A stretch of 64,000 nucleotides of DNA from Candidozyma auris (Eukaryota; Ascomycota; Pichiomycetes; Serinales; Metschnikowiaceae): NCBI RefSeq assembly GCF_003013715.1, contig NC_072812.1:1736001-1800000 (forward strand). Direction: 5' to 3'. A model generated the notes under the pieces. It had not been told where the DNA came from. It was given only the letters and a program-made list of their open reading frames with translations, and did not search any database. Below, in pieces: positions 1 through 9,158 of the stretch. The first letter of the stretch is position 1. Each line of letters starts with the position of its first letter. A program made the translations under genes and the position numbers.

Positions 1-216
1 AGGAGACAAATGACGAGCCACCACAGGAAGAACCGTGGGGATGTAGTAAATGAAGCCAAGAAGACTTGTCACCAAGGAAACACCCGTTCTGTTTTCCCAG
101 AAATCCAACTTGCCCAAGGCGACACATGAACAGATGAAAAGGGAAAAGGTCCAGGCGAGGAGCGCGGCACGAAGCCCTAAAGCAATGGAGTTTTTCAAAG
201 AATAAGTAAACGCCAT
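1..216 (-). CDS. MARVEL-like multi-pass membrane protein, N-terminal part
   Basis: The gene runs off the left edge, so only the first 72 codons are present, from an ATG at 214-216. The peptide begins MAFTYSLKNS and contains two hydrophobic stretches (about residues 10-35 and 47-68) separated by a short polar loop with an N-glycosylation sequon (ENRT). Small fungal MARVEL-type four-helix membrane proteins have this arrangement, but the rest of the protein is needed to decide. It is divergent from VPS21 across 844 bp. A CGGGTAA (Reb1-type) site lies about 100 bp upstream of the ATG. I do not recognise a specific ortholog. Confidence 0.5.
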   Translation of the reverse strand, partial: MAFTYSLKNSIALGLRAALLAWTFSLFICSCVALGKLDFWENRTGVSLVTSLLGFIYYIPTVLPVVARHLSP

Positions 217-1060
217 AGCAATGATGATTTGGAAAAAATGACAACCTGTACGTTTGTGAGCAGGGGGAATTCAGGGACTATTTATCCTTCGTTATTGAGT
301 ACGGCCCAGAATCCCGGGTAAAAAGCCCCCTGTAAACAATCCATCCTGAGCAGTGACCAAGGGCCGCGTAAAGGATGCAGAGGATTATTGCACCCACACA
401 GGACAAGCGCCAGCCGTGTCTTAAGCTTAGTGATCACATACGAGCACAAGCGCGGCCACTCTCAGCAGGGTACCTTAAACGGGGTAAAGTGAGCCCACCC
501 TACGAATTGAGGATTCTTCAACGAGAGAAATTTGTGTAAGAAAGAAGGTTCGAGGCAAATAATCATTCCACACGACAGTGAGTGAGATCTCACTAAATTT
601 TGTGCCTGAAATGGCTTTGGTCCTGGACGGAGGCCGTTTGTGCACATTGTGAGACATGGCTAAAATTAACGTGGAGCCGACCAGACAAGGGATTTGACAA
701 GAAGGCAAGCGTTCCGTGTTCTGGACGGGTGATTGAGGATGAGTCAATCCGTCATGTTTCCTACAGTAGTTAGAAATCCGCGGAACCGTCTACATTCTAT
801 TTTTGCGGAGGTGGTGCATGAGAAAACAAAGCTCCGTCTGAGTTCGGCTCTCACTCGGGTTCCAAGCATTGAGTGAGATAAGCGGATCAATGCGAGCATA
901 GGTGGCACCCTGGCCTCACTTTGTAAATTCGAGAAGTCTTCATTTACGCTCGTCAAAATATATAGGGAGTCGTGCGTGCACCATGCGATATCATAATTGC
1001 AACTAACAACCTGGATATGGACTCGCTTCCGCAAGACCAACCTGACCCTCAGCTTCGACC
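217..1060. other. Divergent intergenic region, membrane-protein gene / VPS21
   Basis: This spacer of 844 bp separates two divergent genes. Short open frames on the minus strand (462-747 and 744-1040) lack any family resemblance and look accidental. The only site I can name is CGGGTAA at 315-321, a Reb1-type core. No tRNA-like element or repeat was seen. Confidence 0.5.
315..321 (-). promoter_or_regulatory. Reb1-type site (TTACCCG)
   Basis: CGGGTAA on the plus strand reads TTACCCG on the minus strand, the core bound by the Myb factor Reb1, whose gene lies at 54189-56117. It is about 100 bp upstream of the membrane-protein ATG. The match is by sequence only. Confidence 0.4.
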
Positions 1061-1708
1061 ATGTCTGACAACCGGTTTGTTCAGTTTAAATTGGTCCTTC
1101 TTGGCGAGAGTGCTGTAGGCAAATCGTCAATCGTGCATCGTTTTGTGAAAAATACCTTTGATGATATGAGGGAGTCCACCATCGGTGCTGCCTTCCTCAC
1201 CCAGTCGATCTCGTTGCCTGAATTGAGAACAACAGTAAAATTCGAGATATGGGATACAGCTGGCCAGGAACGCTATAAGAGCTTAGCACCCATGTACTAC
1301 AGAAATGCAAATGCTGCATTATGTGTTTACGACATCACAAGCAAGGCTTCTTTCTACAAGGCACAGGACTGGATAAAGGAGTTGAAGAGAAGAGCTCCCG
1401 AGGGCATCGTTCTAGCGTTAGTGGGCAACAAAGCAGATTTGGCTGAAGAGAGGGAGGTGGACGAAACTGAAGTCGCCCAATATTTGGAACAATTCAACCA
1501 AGAAGCTACCGCTGCTGGTGAAGCATCAACGAATGTGATCCACAAGGAGTGCTCCGCCAAGTCCGGCGAGGGTGTTCTTGAAATCTTTGACGAAATTGCT
1601 CGGGCATTGCCTCTCGAGGAGGCCAACGATAGAATGACGCCGCAACTAGGGAAGAGGGTAGAGCTTGGAAGACCTCCGCAACGCCAGCAGCAGCAGGGCT
1701 GTTGCTAG
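1061..1708 (+). CDS. VPS21: Rab5-type small GTPase Vps21/Ypt51
   Basis: A Rab5-family GTPase of early endosomes. GTP-bound Vps21 recruits CORVET and other effectors for tethering and for vacuolar protein sorting. The 215-residue protein has a complete G domain: P-loop GESAVGKS (15-22), switch I Thr40, WDTAGQE (64-70), NKAD (123-126) and SAK (165-167). It ends in Cys-Cys (214-215), the site of double geranylgeranylation. A short N-terminus before the first strand and the GAAFLTQ switch region are Rab5-like. A loop rich in Ala/Glu around 145-158 is slightly longer than usual, and a Gln run precedes the tail. It could also be the paralogue Ypt52 or Ypt53. Convergent with MBF1, 111 bp away. Confidence 0.9.
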   Translation: MSDNRFVQFKLVLLGESAVGKSSIVHRFVKNTFDDMRESTIGAAFLTQSISLPELRTTVKFEIWDTAGQERYKSLAPMYYRNANAALCVYDITSKASFYKAQDWIKELKRRAPEGIVLALVGNKADLAEEREVDETEVAQYLEQFNQEATAAGEASTNVIHKECSAKSGEGVLEIFDEIARALPLEEANDRMTPQLGKRVELGRPPQRQQQQGCC

Positions 1709-1819
1709 GATTACATGTATAAGAGCAGACTAATGAACAACTAAACAACAAGCAAGCTTAAATAATCTGTCGTGAATCGTATTGTGCAAAAAAGCTATTC
1801 AGTCTATCAAAAAGGATAT

Positions 1820-2275
1820 TTACTTCTTCTTTGGGCCGAAAAGAGGCTCACCAATGTTTTTTCCTCTCAACTTCACACCCAATGCTCTCTCAATCTTGGC
1901 CAAAACTTGCTGGTTTGGCACAGCTCTACCAGCCTCGTAATCATTGATGACTTGTGGCTTTTCGTTCACTTTGGTGGCCAAGTCCTTCTGAGTGAGCTTC
2001 TTCTCCTGTCTAGCTTGAGAAATGGTCTTACCGACGCTCACATCCACCTTTTTGACCGAAACGACATCATCAGTGTTATCCAATTTGGTCAATCTCTGAC
2101 CTTCAGGGTTGGACTTTGTGTTGGTGGAGCCGTACTTCTTCTCCGTATTGATGGCAGCGCCGCTTCTTCTGGCAGCATTGATCTCGGCCTGAGTACGGGC
2201 CACCTTTTCTCTTGGGCCACCGCCGCCAACACGAGCTTTTTGGCCAATTATAGTAACGTTATCCCAGTCAGACAT
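1820..2275 (-). CDS. MBF1: Multiprotein bridging factor 1 (transcription coactivator)
   Basis: Mbf1 bridges TBP and bZIP activators such as Gcn4, and also sits on collided ribosomes to prevent frameshifting. The frame stays open well upstream, but the ATG at 2273-2275 gives [10 protein letters not shown], the canonical start, and a 151-residue product, the usual yeast length. Residues 1-70 form the MBF1-specific N-terminal domain with basic [10 protein letters not shown]. Residues about 82-136 are a Cro/C1-type helix-turn-helix ([15 protein letters not shown] ... EAGRAVPN). The lysine-rich tail ends FGPKKK. A perfect ATCACGTGAT palindrome lies about 100 bp upstream. Confidence 0.95.
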   Translation of the reverse strand: MSDWDNVTIIGQKARVGGGGPREKVARTQAEINAARRSGAAINTEKKYGSTNTKSNPEGQRLTKLDNTDDVVSVKKVDVSVGKTISQARQEKKLTQKDLATKVNEKPQVINDYEAGRAVPNQQVLAKIERALGVKLRGKNIGEPLFGPKKK

Positions 2276-3039
2276 ACTTGATGAACTTAGATTATTAAGA
2301 GGAAAGGGATGTATCCTTAGGTGAAAGAAGCAAATGGACGTTGGTGACTGCGTTGTGCGAAATGAAGGTGAGATCACGTGATCCTCGCCGTAGTTCCACG
2401 CTTTTTTGCCCTCATGGAATTTTCTGGACACCCCTGTCAACCAATGCGGCGTGCGTGTCGATGGCGTCAGAATCGAACAAGGTTCATTCAAGTGCAAATA
2501 GATGTAGAGTAAAATGAAAATGATGCCAGATTTTCTTGCCCTTTTCGGCAAAGAGAAGGAAGCAGGTCGCAAGATTTTTGATTTGTTCAGTACTGCCATG
2601 AAACTAAGCGATTTTTGCAGATGGCCTAAAAAATTGTAGTTCTAACAAACATTTTGTCGCTAAGTAGCATCCATCTGTTCGCTTCCCTAACAAATTCTTG
2701 CGGAGTGCTTTTTCATCTGGTATGGTTTATGGATCATTCGTGTTTGCTGCTTGCATTCACATTTTTCGCAGCCAAATGCTTTGAGGTAGCGTGAACTTAC
2801 AAGAATCAACTTCTGACAAGATTTGAAATGATTATACCAAGGACACGTGGCATCCATGTGAAATCAAAGCCATCCACCATAAAATATTTATTGATCTTTC
2901 TCTCGATCTTTTTACATTGTCTCAGTATAAGTTTGCTACTTTTGGTGCACATTTCCACTGTACTACACCCGCACGACCATCTATCCCCGGTTAAAACGGC
3001 GCGGCCGAGGAAAAGGGATGCTACAACAATTATTCGACA
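2276..3039. other. Divergent intergenic region MBF1 / TSC13
   Basis: A shared promoter region of 764 bp. It holds two E-boxes: ATCACGTGAT at 2373-2382 on the MBF1 side and CACGTG at 2844-2849 on the TSC13 side. A plus-strand open frame at 2828-3058 overlaps the TSC13 start and has no family resemblance. Confidence 0.5.
2373..2382. promoter_or_regulatory. CACGTG palindrome (Cbf1-type E-box)
   Basis: ATCACGTGAT is a perfect 10-bp palindrome about 98 bp upstream of the MBF1 ATG. CACGTG is the core for Cbf1 and related bHLH factors. In Candida albicans, Cbf1 also serves ribosomal-protein and translation genes, which would suit MBF1. Binding is inferred. Confidence 0.5.
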
Positions 3040-3987
3040 ATGGCGTCAATTGCAGTGAATCCGAGATCCAAGACGATCAAGGGGTACTCCAGCTCGCTTG
3101 ATAGCTTGTTGGTGGCTCCTATTATAAAAAAGATTGGCAAGGATAACAAGTTGGATACGAACAGAATCAGACTCACATATAAGGATGCTGCTGGCAAACA
3201 TGTTCCCTTGGATCCATCGAAGTCATTGATGGATTATTTCACTGGCGACCAATTGACCAAAGTGGTTGATCTTTACGCAAAAGACTTGGGGCCTCAGATC
3301 GCCTGGAAAACTGTGTTTTTGTTGGAGTATCTCGGTCCCATCCTTCTTCAAGTCCTCGTCTACACTTACTTTGCTATTGTCCGTCAGGTTCCCCAGACTC
3401 AGACTCAACAACTCGCTTTTATCATGGTGAACTTGCACTTCATCAAGAGAGAGCTTGAGACCCTTTACGTTCACAAGTTCTCCAATTCCACAATGCCTTT
3501 ATTCAACTTGTTTAAGAACTCCAGCCACTATTGGTTTTTGTCAGGCTTCAACTTGTCTTTCTTTGTCTACTCCAAGCCCGTTTCGTCATTGTCCTCTTTA
3601 AACACAGTTGAGAAGTTTGCTTTCTACGTGAACGACTTTTCTCCAGTGGTGAACTTCTCCATCTTTGGCTTGTGGGCTTTTGCCGAGTTATCAAATTTGA
3701 AAACTCACCTTACCTTGGCTAATCTCAGAAAGAACGATAGTAAAGCCTATGTCATCCCATATGGATACGGTTTCGACTTGGTCTCTTGTCCAAACTACTT
3801 CTTCGAGTCTCTTTCATGGATATTTTACTCACTTCTCGTGGGAAACTGGTCTGCATGGCTCTTCATGGCCGTTGGTTCCGGTCAAATGTACATTTGGGCT
3901 GTTCAAAAGCACAAGAGGTACCTAAAGACGTTTGGAGACGACTACAAGAAGTTGAGAAGGACCGCCATGTTCCCATTCTTAGCTTAG
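3040..3987 (+). CDS. TSC13: Very-long-chain trans-2-enoyl-CoA reductase
   Basis: Tsc13 performs the last, NADPH-dependent reduction of each cycle of very-long-chain fatty acid elongation in the ER, supplying acyl chains for ceramide. The protein has 315 residues, close to the family norm. An N-terminal ubiquitin-like segment (1-80) precedes several transmembrane helices. The C-terminal steroid 5-alpha-reductase domain shows the signature blocks FIKRELETLYVHKFS (near 130), GYGFDLVSCPNYFFE (near 240) and the terminal KRYLKTFGDDYKKLRR. No CTG codon is used. Convergent with MXR2, with 118 bp between stop codons. Confidence 0.95.
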   Translation: MASIAVNPRSKTIKGYSSSLDSLLVAPIIKKIGKDNKLDTNRIRLTYKDAAGKHVPLDPSKSLMDYFTGDQLTKVVDLYAKDLGPQIAWKTVFLLEYLGPILLQVLVYTYFAIVRQVPQTQTQQLAFIMVNLHFIKRELETLYVHKFSNSTMPLFNLFKNSSHYWFLSGFNLSFFVYSKPVSSLSSLNTVEKFAFYVNDFSPVVNFSIFGLWAFAELSNLKTHLTLANLRKNDSKAYVIPYGYGFDLVSCPNYFFESLSWIFYSLLVGNWSAWLFMAVGSGQMYIWAVQKHKRYLKTFGDDYKKLRRTAMFPFLA

Positions 3988-4105
3988 TGTACTTGTTTTA
4001 TTGACTGTCGAATATACACTTCCACTGTTATGTCAAAAAATTAGTATAGACCCATACTCCAATCCTCTTATCCCGTTATCACCGTGGCTGTCATATTGAT
4101 GCTTC

Positions 4106-4567
4106 CTACTCGGGGTTGAACTTCAAGCACACACTGTTAACACAGTGTCTCTCATCTGTCGGAGTGTTGTAACCCTCTCCCTTGAAGATATGACCCAAGT
4201 GCCCGTCACATTTGGCGCAACGCATCTCCGTTCGGACCATTCCGAACGACCTATCTTCGATTGTCCTCAAGGCACCTGGGATGGCTTCGAAGAAAGCTGG
4301 CCATCCACAACTAGACTGAAATTTGGTATTGGCCTTGTAGAGAGGCAGACCACAACCCACACACTCATAGACTCCCTTTTCGCTAGCTGGAGTGTCTGTG
4401 TATTTCCCTGTGAAGGGTCTCTCAGTTCCCAGTTCCCTTAAAACTCTAAACTGTTCTGGGGTGAGAATTGCACGCCATTCTTGCTCTGTTTTCGACATTC
4501 CTTTAGACAACGAATAAGAAAATTGCCTTGTTGTTCTAATTCTTAGAAGAACAGCTCTAGTGATCAT
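4106..4567 (-). CDS. MXR2: Methionine-R-sulfoxide reductase (MsrB), probably mitochondrial
   Basis: The enzyme reduces methionine-R-sulfoxide in proteins using thioredoxin. The 130-residue catalytic core, counted from MSKTEQEW (ATG 4496-4498), has two zinc-binding CxxC pairs (46/49 and 94/97), the SSCGWPAF motif (Cys64) and the catalytic Cys119 in RHCVNS. The frame continues upstream to another ATG at 4565-4567, adding 23 residues rich in Arg, Leu and Ser with no acidic residue (MITRAVLLRIRTTRQFSYSL). That is a typical mitochondrial presequence, so I take this longer start. The inner ATG could give a cytosolic form. Confidence 0.9.
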   Translation of the reverse strand: MITRAVLLRIRTTRQFSYSLSKGMSKTEQEWRAILTPEQFRVLRELGTERPFTGKYTDTPASEKGVYECVGCGLPLYKANTKFQSSCGWPAFFEAIPGALRTIEDRSFGMVRTEMRCAKCDGHLGHIFKGEGYNTPTDERHCVNSVCLKFNPE

Positions 4568-4765
4568 ACAGTGGCAAGGTAGCGTATGACAGCAAGAGTA
4601 TGCGCGAAGGGTATTGTGAAGTATTAAATGGTCGGTATTGGCGACCTCCAACTACACTGCTTGTCTACGATCTTGTCTTAGACCCTCTGATTGTCCTATT
4701 AATACATGGAAGAAGCAAATGCAGAATATACGTCCTGATGCAATGAATGTCATAGCTGCGCTCAT

Positions 4766-5779
4766 CTAACGCATGAAGTAGTTGTATTTGCCCTGCTGCT
4801 CGCGAGACTTATCGCCTGACACTGTTTTGACGTTCCATTTGATCTCAATATCAACTTCACGAGGATTGTGGGCATTTGGCCTTGAAGCGATCAGACCCTT
4901 GATCTGGTCACCCTTACGCAAATCGAGAACTTGGTCCATGTAAAACACGGTCTGTTTCCAGTGCGTGTAGGCCTTCATTGGACCAGTGTATAAGGTGACT
5001 TTTTCGTCACCGGGGAAATCGCAGTCAAACCAGACAATGTACGCGTGGCACAAGTCGCTGTCAATAGCCTCGACAGTGAAGTCTCTGTGAAACGATAACT
5101 GCTCCTTGGAGACAGTATTAATATCGAACTCAAAGAACTTATGTGGGGTGGTAATCAAAGAGTTATTGTCAACGGTATCAACTAAGGGTTCAGCCATGGC
5201 CACCTTGATGAATGGAGAGTAGTCGAAACCGTAAACATCCTCCCAGTAGTGGATCTTCTCGTCTTTGTACTGACCATCTTCAATACCAGCAATGTACATT
5301 GAGCACTTGTCAGGCAAGATCAAACCGCCTTCTACTAAATACTTGTCTCTGGCGTACAAAACGGTATCCAACATAGACTCGTACAACAAAAAGTACCCCA
5401 TCCACTCAGACACAATGATATCAACAGAGTCCACCGGCAAGTCAATGTCCTCCAACTTACCCTGAAGCAAGGTGATCTTGTCTTCAAAACCGTTCAACGA
5501 GACAATTTCCTTAGCCTTCTCGATGATGTTAGACATGTCCACAGAGTAAACATGTTTAGCACCTGCCTTGGCAGCAAACATGGACAATATACCAGTTCCA
5601 CATCCCACGTCCAACACAACCTTGTCCTTGAACAAGTGCTTGTTTTTATACATGGCAGATCTGTAGGACAAGGTTCTGGAGGTGTCTTTGAGCATCTCCT
5701 CGTGGATGCCAAAATGATCATACGAGGAGAAATAGTGTTGCTCAGTGAACGGCAAGGAGTTCTTATCAGTGGCAGACAT
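4766..5779 (-). CDS. HMT1: Type I protein arginine methyltransferase Hmt1
   Basis: The main type I PRMT (Rmt1/PRMT1 family). It makes asymmetric dimethylarginine on RGG proteins such as mRNA export factors. I choose the ATG at 5777-5779 (MSATDKNSLP), giving 337 residues, near the family length. An upstream in-frame ATG would only add an unconserved leader. Motif I VLDVGCGTG (55-63) binds S-adenosylmethionine, the double-E loop SEWMGYFLLYESML supplies Glu125 and Glu134, and the THW loop (AYTHWKQT) is near residue 270. The C-terminus reads NYFMR, as in yeast homologues. Confidence 0.95.
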   Translation of the reverse strand: MSATDKNSLPFTEQHYFSSYDHFGIHEEMLKDTSRTLSYRSAMYKNKHLFKDKVVLDVGCGTGILSMFAAKAGAKHVYSVDMSNIIEKAKEIVSLNGFEDKITLLQGKLEDIDLPVDSVDIIVSEWMGYFLLYESMLDTVLYARDKYLVEGGLILPDKCSMYIAGIEDGQYKDEKIHYWEDVYGFDYSPFIKVAMAEPLVDTVDNNSLITTPHKFFEFDINTVSKEQLSFHRDFTVEAIDSDLCHAYIVWFDCDFPGDEKVTLYTGPMKAYTHWKQTVFYMDQVLDLRKGDQIKGLIASRPNAHNPREVDIEIKWNVKTVSGDKSREQQGKYNYFMR

Positions 5780-6059
5780 GCAGATGGTTTGAAGAAAAGA
5801 AAGACGATGGGTTGGTATCGATGACTTTGGTGCCAAAGGAGATGAGGTGCGAAAAAGTCTCTACCGTACAAGCGAGCCGCGGGAAGTGGTCCAGCCATGC
5901 AGCCAGCTTCGGTGATGGCATACTCAAAATTGAGTGAATCTATCAATTGACGAAGTCAACATAGTTTTACCACTGAATTTAGTTTCATTGATCTATAATT
6001 CTTCTGTTAAGTCTATAAATGCGCTTTTTAGTGAATCAGGGTAACTAGATCGCATAAGA

Positions 6060-7586
6060 TTATTTTTGCCTGATTTTGTCCTTCAATACATGACAAGTGA
6101 GGGCTGACACCACACTTATGCCCAACATACCCACCAAAGTCATGTTCGAGTTTCTGTAGAGGCGAGCCTTGTCGGATGGCCAACCCGAATACAAGGCGTA
6201 GGTGGCAGTAACAGAACCTAAGTTTCCCAATCCAGAAACAATAGCAGCGCTGACGGCATTACCAACGTCACCGTAGCGAGGGCCAAACAATTCTGCTGAC
6301 CACGACATGCAGATGGGAATGGTAGGACCAAGGCCAAACCCAGAGATCAAAAGCCCTGCCCATCTGTTCCAAAATCCTTTGGCAAACGTAGTTACAAATA
6401 ATCCAACCATGATTACGACACAAGCACCACAAAAGAAAAATGCACGATGCTTCTTGTACCTATCAGCAAAAGGTGTGATCAACAAGATTCCTCCAAGATC
6501 GAAGAGCCAAATTGGAGCGTACAAGAGGGAGACATTGATGGAAGAAAGACTAGGGTTGAGGGCAGCAATAATGGTAGAACCAAACACAGCCAAACCGAAA
6601 CCAGTACCCACGGCGCCGAAATACATCAAAATGATGAACCATACTCTAAGGTCAGTCATCACCTGCACAACATCCTTCAATGTCCATTTGATCAATTTGT
6701 AACGATGCTCAATATCTTTGAGGTGCATGAGTCTGTCTTCTTCATTGAGTGGATGCTTCGTTGTGAAGAATCTGTGGTAAAACTGGCTGATCTTGGAAGA
6801 CTTCTCATTGTATTTGTAGTTAGGTCTGTCAGGAAGCCACCAGAGCAAGGAGATACCAACAGCCATGGTCACACAACCATAGACCAAATACATCCATTGC
6901 CAGCCAGTGTAACCCCTGTCGCCGTCCATTTTCTGAAAACCAGCACTTACGAGACCAGCAGCAGCCGCTGAAAGTTGTGCAGCAGTGTAGTAGTATCCGA
7001 TACGGCGGGTCTGTCTGTCGTTCGGATACCACAACGAGACGTAGTAGGACAAACCGGGCCAAGTCCCAGCACCAACCATACCCGAAATGAATCTCACAGC
7101 TTTAAGTCCTTTGGCGTTATCTAAAGCCTGGTAGCATGTGTACACCAAACCAACGGTGATGACAATTCTTGCGAGCCAAGATTGTGGAGATACCTTGGTC
7201 ATAACTAAGTTCATGGGCACATCAAAGATAATGTAGCCCAAGTAGTACAATGCAGAAGCTGTTGAAGTGTCATGAGCAGTCAACTTCAATTTCTGGCCCA
7301 AAGAGTGACCGTCCTCCCTGTTCATTGTGAGCGTGACTCCGTAGACGTTGGAGCCAAACGACGTAAGAAAGTACATACACCAAAGGGCAGGGATGATCCT
7401 GAGATCCAATTTTCTGTAGATCATATCAAGCCTGTGCTTCTCTTCCGGTGTCCATGAGGGCAACCCTAACTTCAGTTCAACGGTTGCGATTTGGGCTTCT
7501 TTCTCTCTGGCTTCCATGGACGCCGAATCACTCGAGACTTTAGGGGCACTTTCAAATGAGCTTTGCATTTTTGGTTGGGATTTCAT
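6060..7586 (-). CDS. MFS anion:cation symporter of the DAL5/SOA1 group
   Basis: A 508-residue major facilitator protein with about 12 predicted transmembrane helices. It has a cytosolic N-terminus carrying the family motif EEKHRLDMIYRKLDLRIIP and a long central loop (about residues 255-300). It belongs to the fungal allantoate permease family (Dal5, Tna1, Fen2, Seo1, Soa1). The segment SLWYPNDRQTRRIGYYYTAAQ followed by VSAGFQKMDG closely resembles what I recall of the sulfonate/sulfate carrier Soa1 (YIL166C), so sulfur compounds are the favoured substrate, though this is not certain. A second Met at residue 7 could also start. A long inverted repeat with a TGACTC core lies about 180 bp upstream (7759-7783). 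Confidence 0.75.
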   Translation of the reverse strand: MKSQPKMQSSFESAPKVSSDSASMEAREKEAQIATVELKLGLPSWTPEEKHRLDMIYRKLDLRIIPALWCMYFLTSFGSNVYGVTLTMNREDGHSLGQKLKLTAHDTSTASALYYLGYIIFDVPMNLVMTKVSPQSWLARIVITVGLVYTCYQALDNAKGLKAVRFISGMVGAGTWPGLSYYVSLWYPNDRQTRRIGYYYTAAQLSAAAAGLVSAGFQKMDGDRGYTGWQWMYLVYGCVTMAVGISLLWWLPDRPNYKYNEKSSKISQFYHRFFTTKHPLNEEDRLMHLKDIEHRYKLIKWTLKDVVQVMTDLRVWFIILMYFGAVGTGFGLAVFGSTIIAALNPSLSSINVSLLYAPIWLFDLGGILLITPFADRYKKHRAFFFCGACVVIMVGLFVTTFAKGFWNRWAGLLISGFGLGPTIPICMSWSAELFGPRYGDVGNAVSAAIVSGLGNLGSVTATYALYSGWPSDKARLYRNSNMTLVGMLGISVVSALTCHVLKDKIRQK

Positions 7587-7887
7587 TTTGGGAGACAGAA
7601 TCGACGTATTTTATATCGCAGAGGAAAAAATTTTGTTGGCCGTTTATGCTTCCAAAGTTTGGTTCGGAGCTGCCAAAAATTAAAGCCGCATAAACGCTAG
7701 CCGCTTTATGAGCCAATACTTGAGTCGTTTGAGCGATGGGAGAGGAGCAAATGCAGGCGGAAGATGACTCTGAATCATCTTCCCGCACTCATCAGGCGAG
7801 CAGAAAATGATCATGAGTCGCCCTCACTTACTAAAAAAAATTATTCTTGCGTCGTATATATGCAACTTGTTGGGCGTTGCCGACCTC
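7587..7887. other. Promoter of the SOA1-like gene and 3' region of the hydrolase gene
   Basis: Both flanking genes are on the minus strand. The region holds a TATA-like stretch near 7610 and a 9-bp inverted repeat at 7759-7783. Nothing else stands out. Confidence 0.5.
7759..7783. repeat. Inverted repeat, 9-bp arms, 7-nt loop, with a TGACTC core
   Basis: GGAAGATGA (7759-7767) pairs perfectly with TCATCTTCC (7775-7783). The left arm and loop include TGACTC (7765-7770), the core bound by Gcn4 or Bas1. It is about 180 bp upstream of the transporter ATG, so it may be a dimeric operator or simply a hairpin. Confidence 0.6.
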
Positions 7888-8892
7888 TCAGCTTCTAGAC
7901 AATGCGGCACAAGTTATTTCGGCAAACTCAACGCTTTGGTCTATGCAGAAACTGTGATTGATCGCCTTCTTTTCTTCTGTATCGTTCTCGCCAACTTCAA
8001 AACGAACATCCTCATTCAATGCATCGTGGTACCTGGTTAAGATATAGTCTCTTGAGTTGTCGTGGACCCAGTAATCAAAGGGGGCAAAGAAACTCCAGAT
8101 TTTTGTCCCCGTCAATGGGAGTTCTTTAAAAAACCAGTCATTGACTTCGTCATCCCTGTGGATCTTGTTGAGCTCCTCTTTCGCCATCACTATAGTCTGG
8201 CGAACAATTCGCGTCGAGTCGTATATCTTGAACGTTGCATTCACAGCGTTGTTCCAAGCCTCAATCAGATCTTTATCGCTTAAAGCGGGCTTTGCAATGA
8301 CGTACTTACGAATAATAGCCTCTGCAACCAGGTTGGGTAAGATCCATTGCAACACGAATATAAGGTATACTGCCACATGCACCAAAGGAAGCCAATTGAA
8401 CAACTTGGTGAAGTACTGGCCCAGCAATGACTTTGCAATGTCCACCAATGTAGGGCAGATGAGACCCACAAACTTGATGTCCACGTACTGACTGTATTCC
8501 TTGTCATAAACAAGTTTTTTGGATACTCGTTGCATAATATATGCTCCCATTGAGTGGCATAAGAATGATACTTCCTCTTTCGCCTTACCCCGAGTGGCAA
8601 GAATGTGATCTCTGATCACTCTACATTTGTGGTCGACTTGGTAATCCAAGTCATACACCACCAGATCTTTTCTTTGGTAATTGTCGGAAGTCTGATATCC
8701 AGCATGACTGATTGCCAAAATCTCGTATTGGCGGTGCTGTTGGGCGATAAGGTCAAGATATTTAGTGTAGTAGTCGATGAGACCGGGGTTACCGGGGATA
8801 AAAACCAACAAGGGCGGATTCTTCGCTTCTCTCAAAGGCTGCCTGTGGTAAAGAGTGGTGAAAGGCTCAGTTTGCGAAGTTTGTAGTGACAT
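7888..8892 (-). CDS. Lipid-droplet-associated serine hydrolase (LDAH / YPR147C family)
   Basis: An alpha/beta hydrolase of 334 residues in the LDAH family found on lipid droplets, linked to sterol ester or triacylglycerol turnover. The early strand ends in the family signature FIPGNPGLIDYY (31-42). The nucleophile elbow is CHSMGAY with Ser114. A C-terminal NHSFC histidine is the probable third triad member, and an Asp within the FAPFDYWVHD block is a candidate acid. A hydrophobic segment around residues 175-200 (VHVAVYLIFVLQWILPN) is typical of the membrane-anchoring insert. The ATG at 8890-8892 is the only good start. Confidence 0.85.
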   Translation of the reverse strand: MSLQTSQTEPFTTLYHRQPLREAKNPPLLVFIPGNPGLIDYYTKYLDLIAQQHRQYEILAISHAGYQTSDNYQRKDLVVYDLDYQVDHKCRVIRDHILATRGKAKEEVSFLCHSMGAYIMQRVSKKLVYDKEYSQYVDIKFVGLICPTLVDIAKSLLGQYFTKLFNWLPLVHVAVYLIFVLQWILPNLVAEAIIRKYVIAKPALSDKDLIEAWNNAVNATFKIYDSTRIVRQTIVMAKEELNKIHRDDEVNDWFFKELPLTGTKIWSFFAPFDYWVHDNSRDYILTRYHDALNEDVRFEVGENDTEEKKAINHSFCIDQSVEFAEITCAALSRS

Positions 8893-9158
8893 GCCTGTTG
8901 AAAAGTGGTTCGATGTATGTTACCAAGCTAGAAGTGGCCACCAGACTAGAATCTTTAGCGGAGCGCTGCTTGGTATGTGAGCACAAACCCAAGCATCTCG
9001 CAAATATCGAATTCTCCGCATAAGAAAATGAGCATGAGAAGGGGCCAGACAGAGAAGAATACAAAAATTAGAAAAGGAAGGAAATAGCGACGTAAAATAC
9101 AGTTAGCCTATGCCATGACAGGGTTGCTTACGGAATTCTGTCATAGCCTGGCAAATTG

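Noticed and set aside
744..1040. Minus-strand open frame of 98 codons upstream of VPS21
   Set aside because: No family resemblance, odd composition, and it occupies the VPS21 promoter.
2276..2599. N-terminal extension of MBF1
   Set aside because: The frame is open, but the conserved protein starts exactly at MSDWDNV, and the extension has no conservation pattern.
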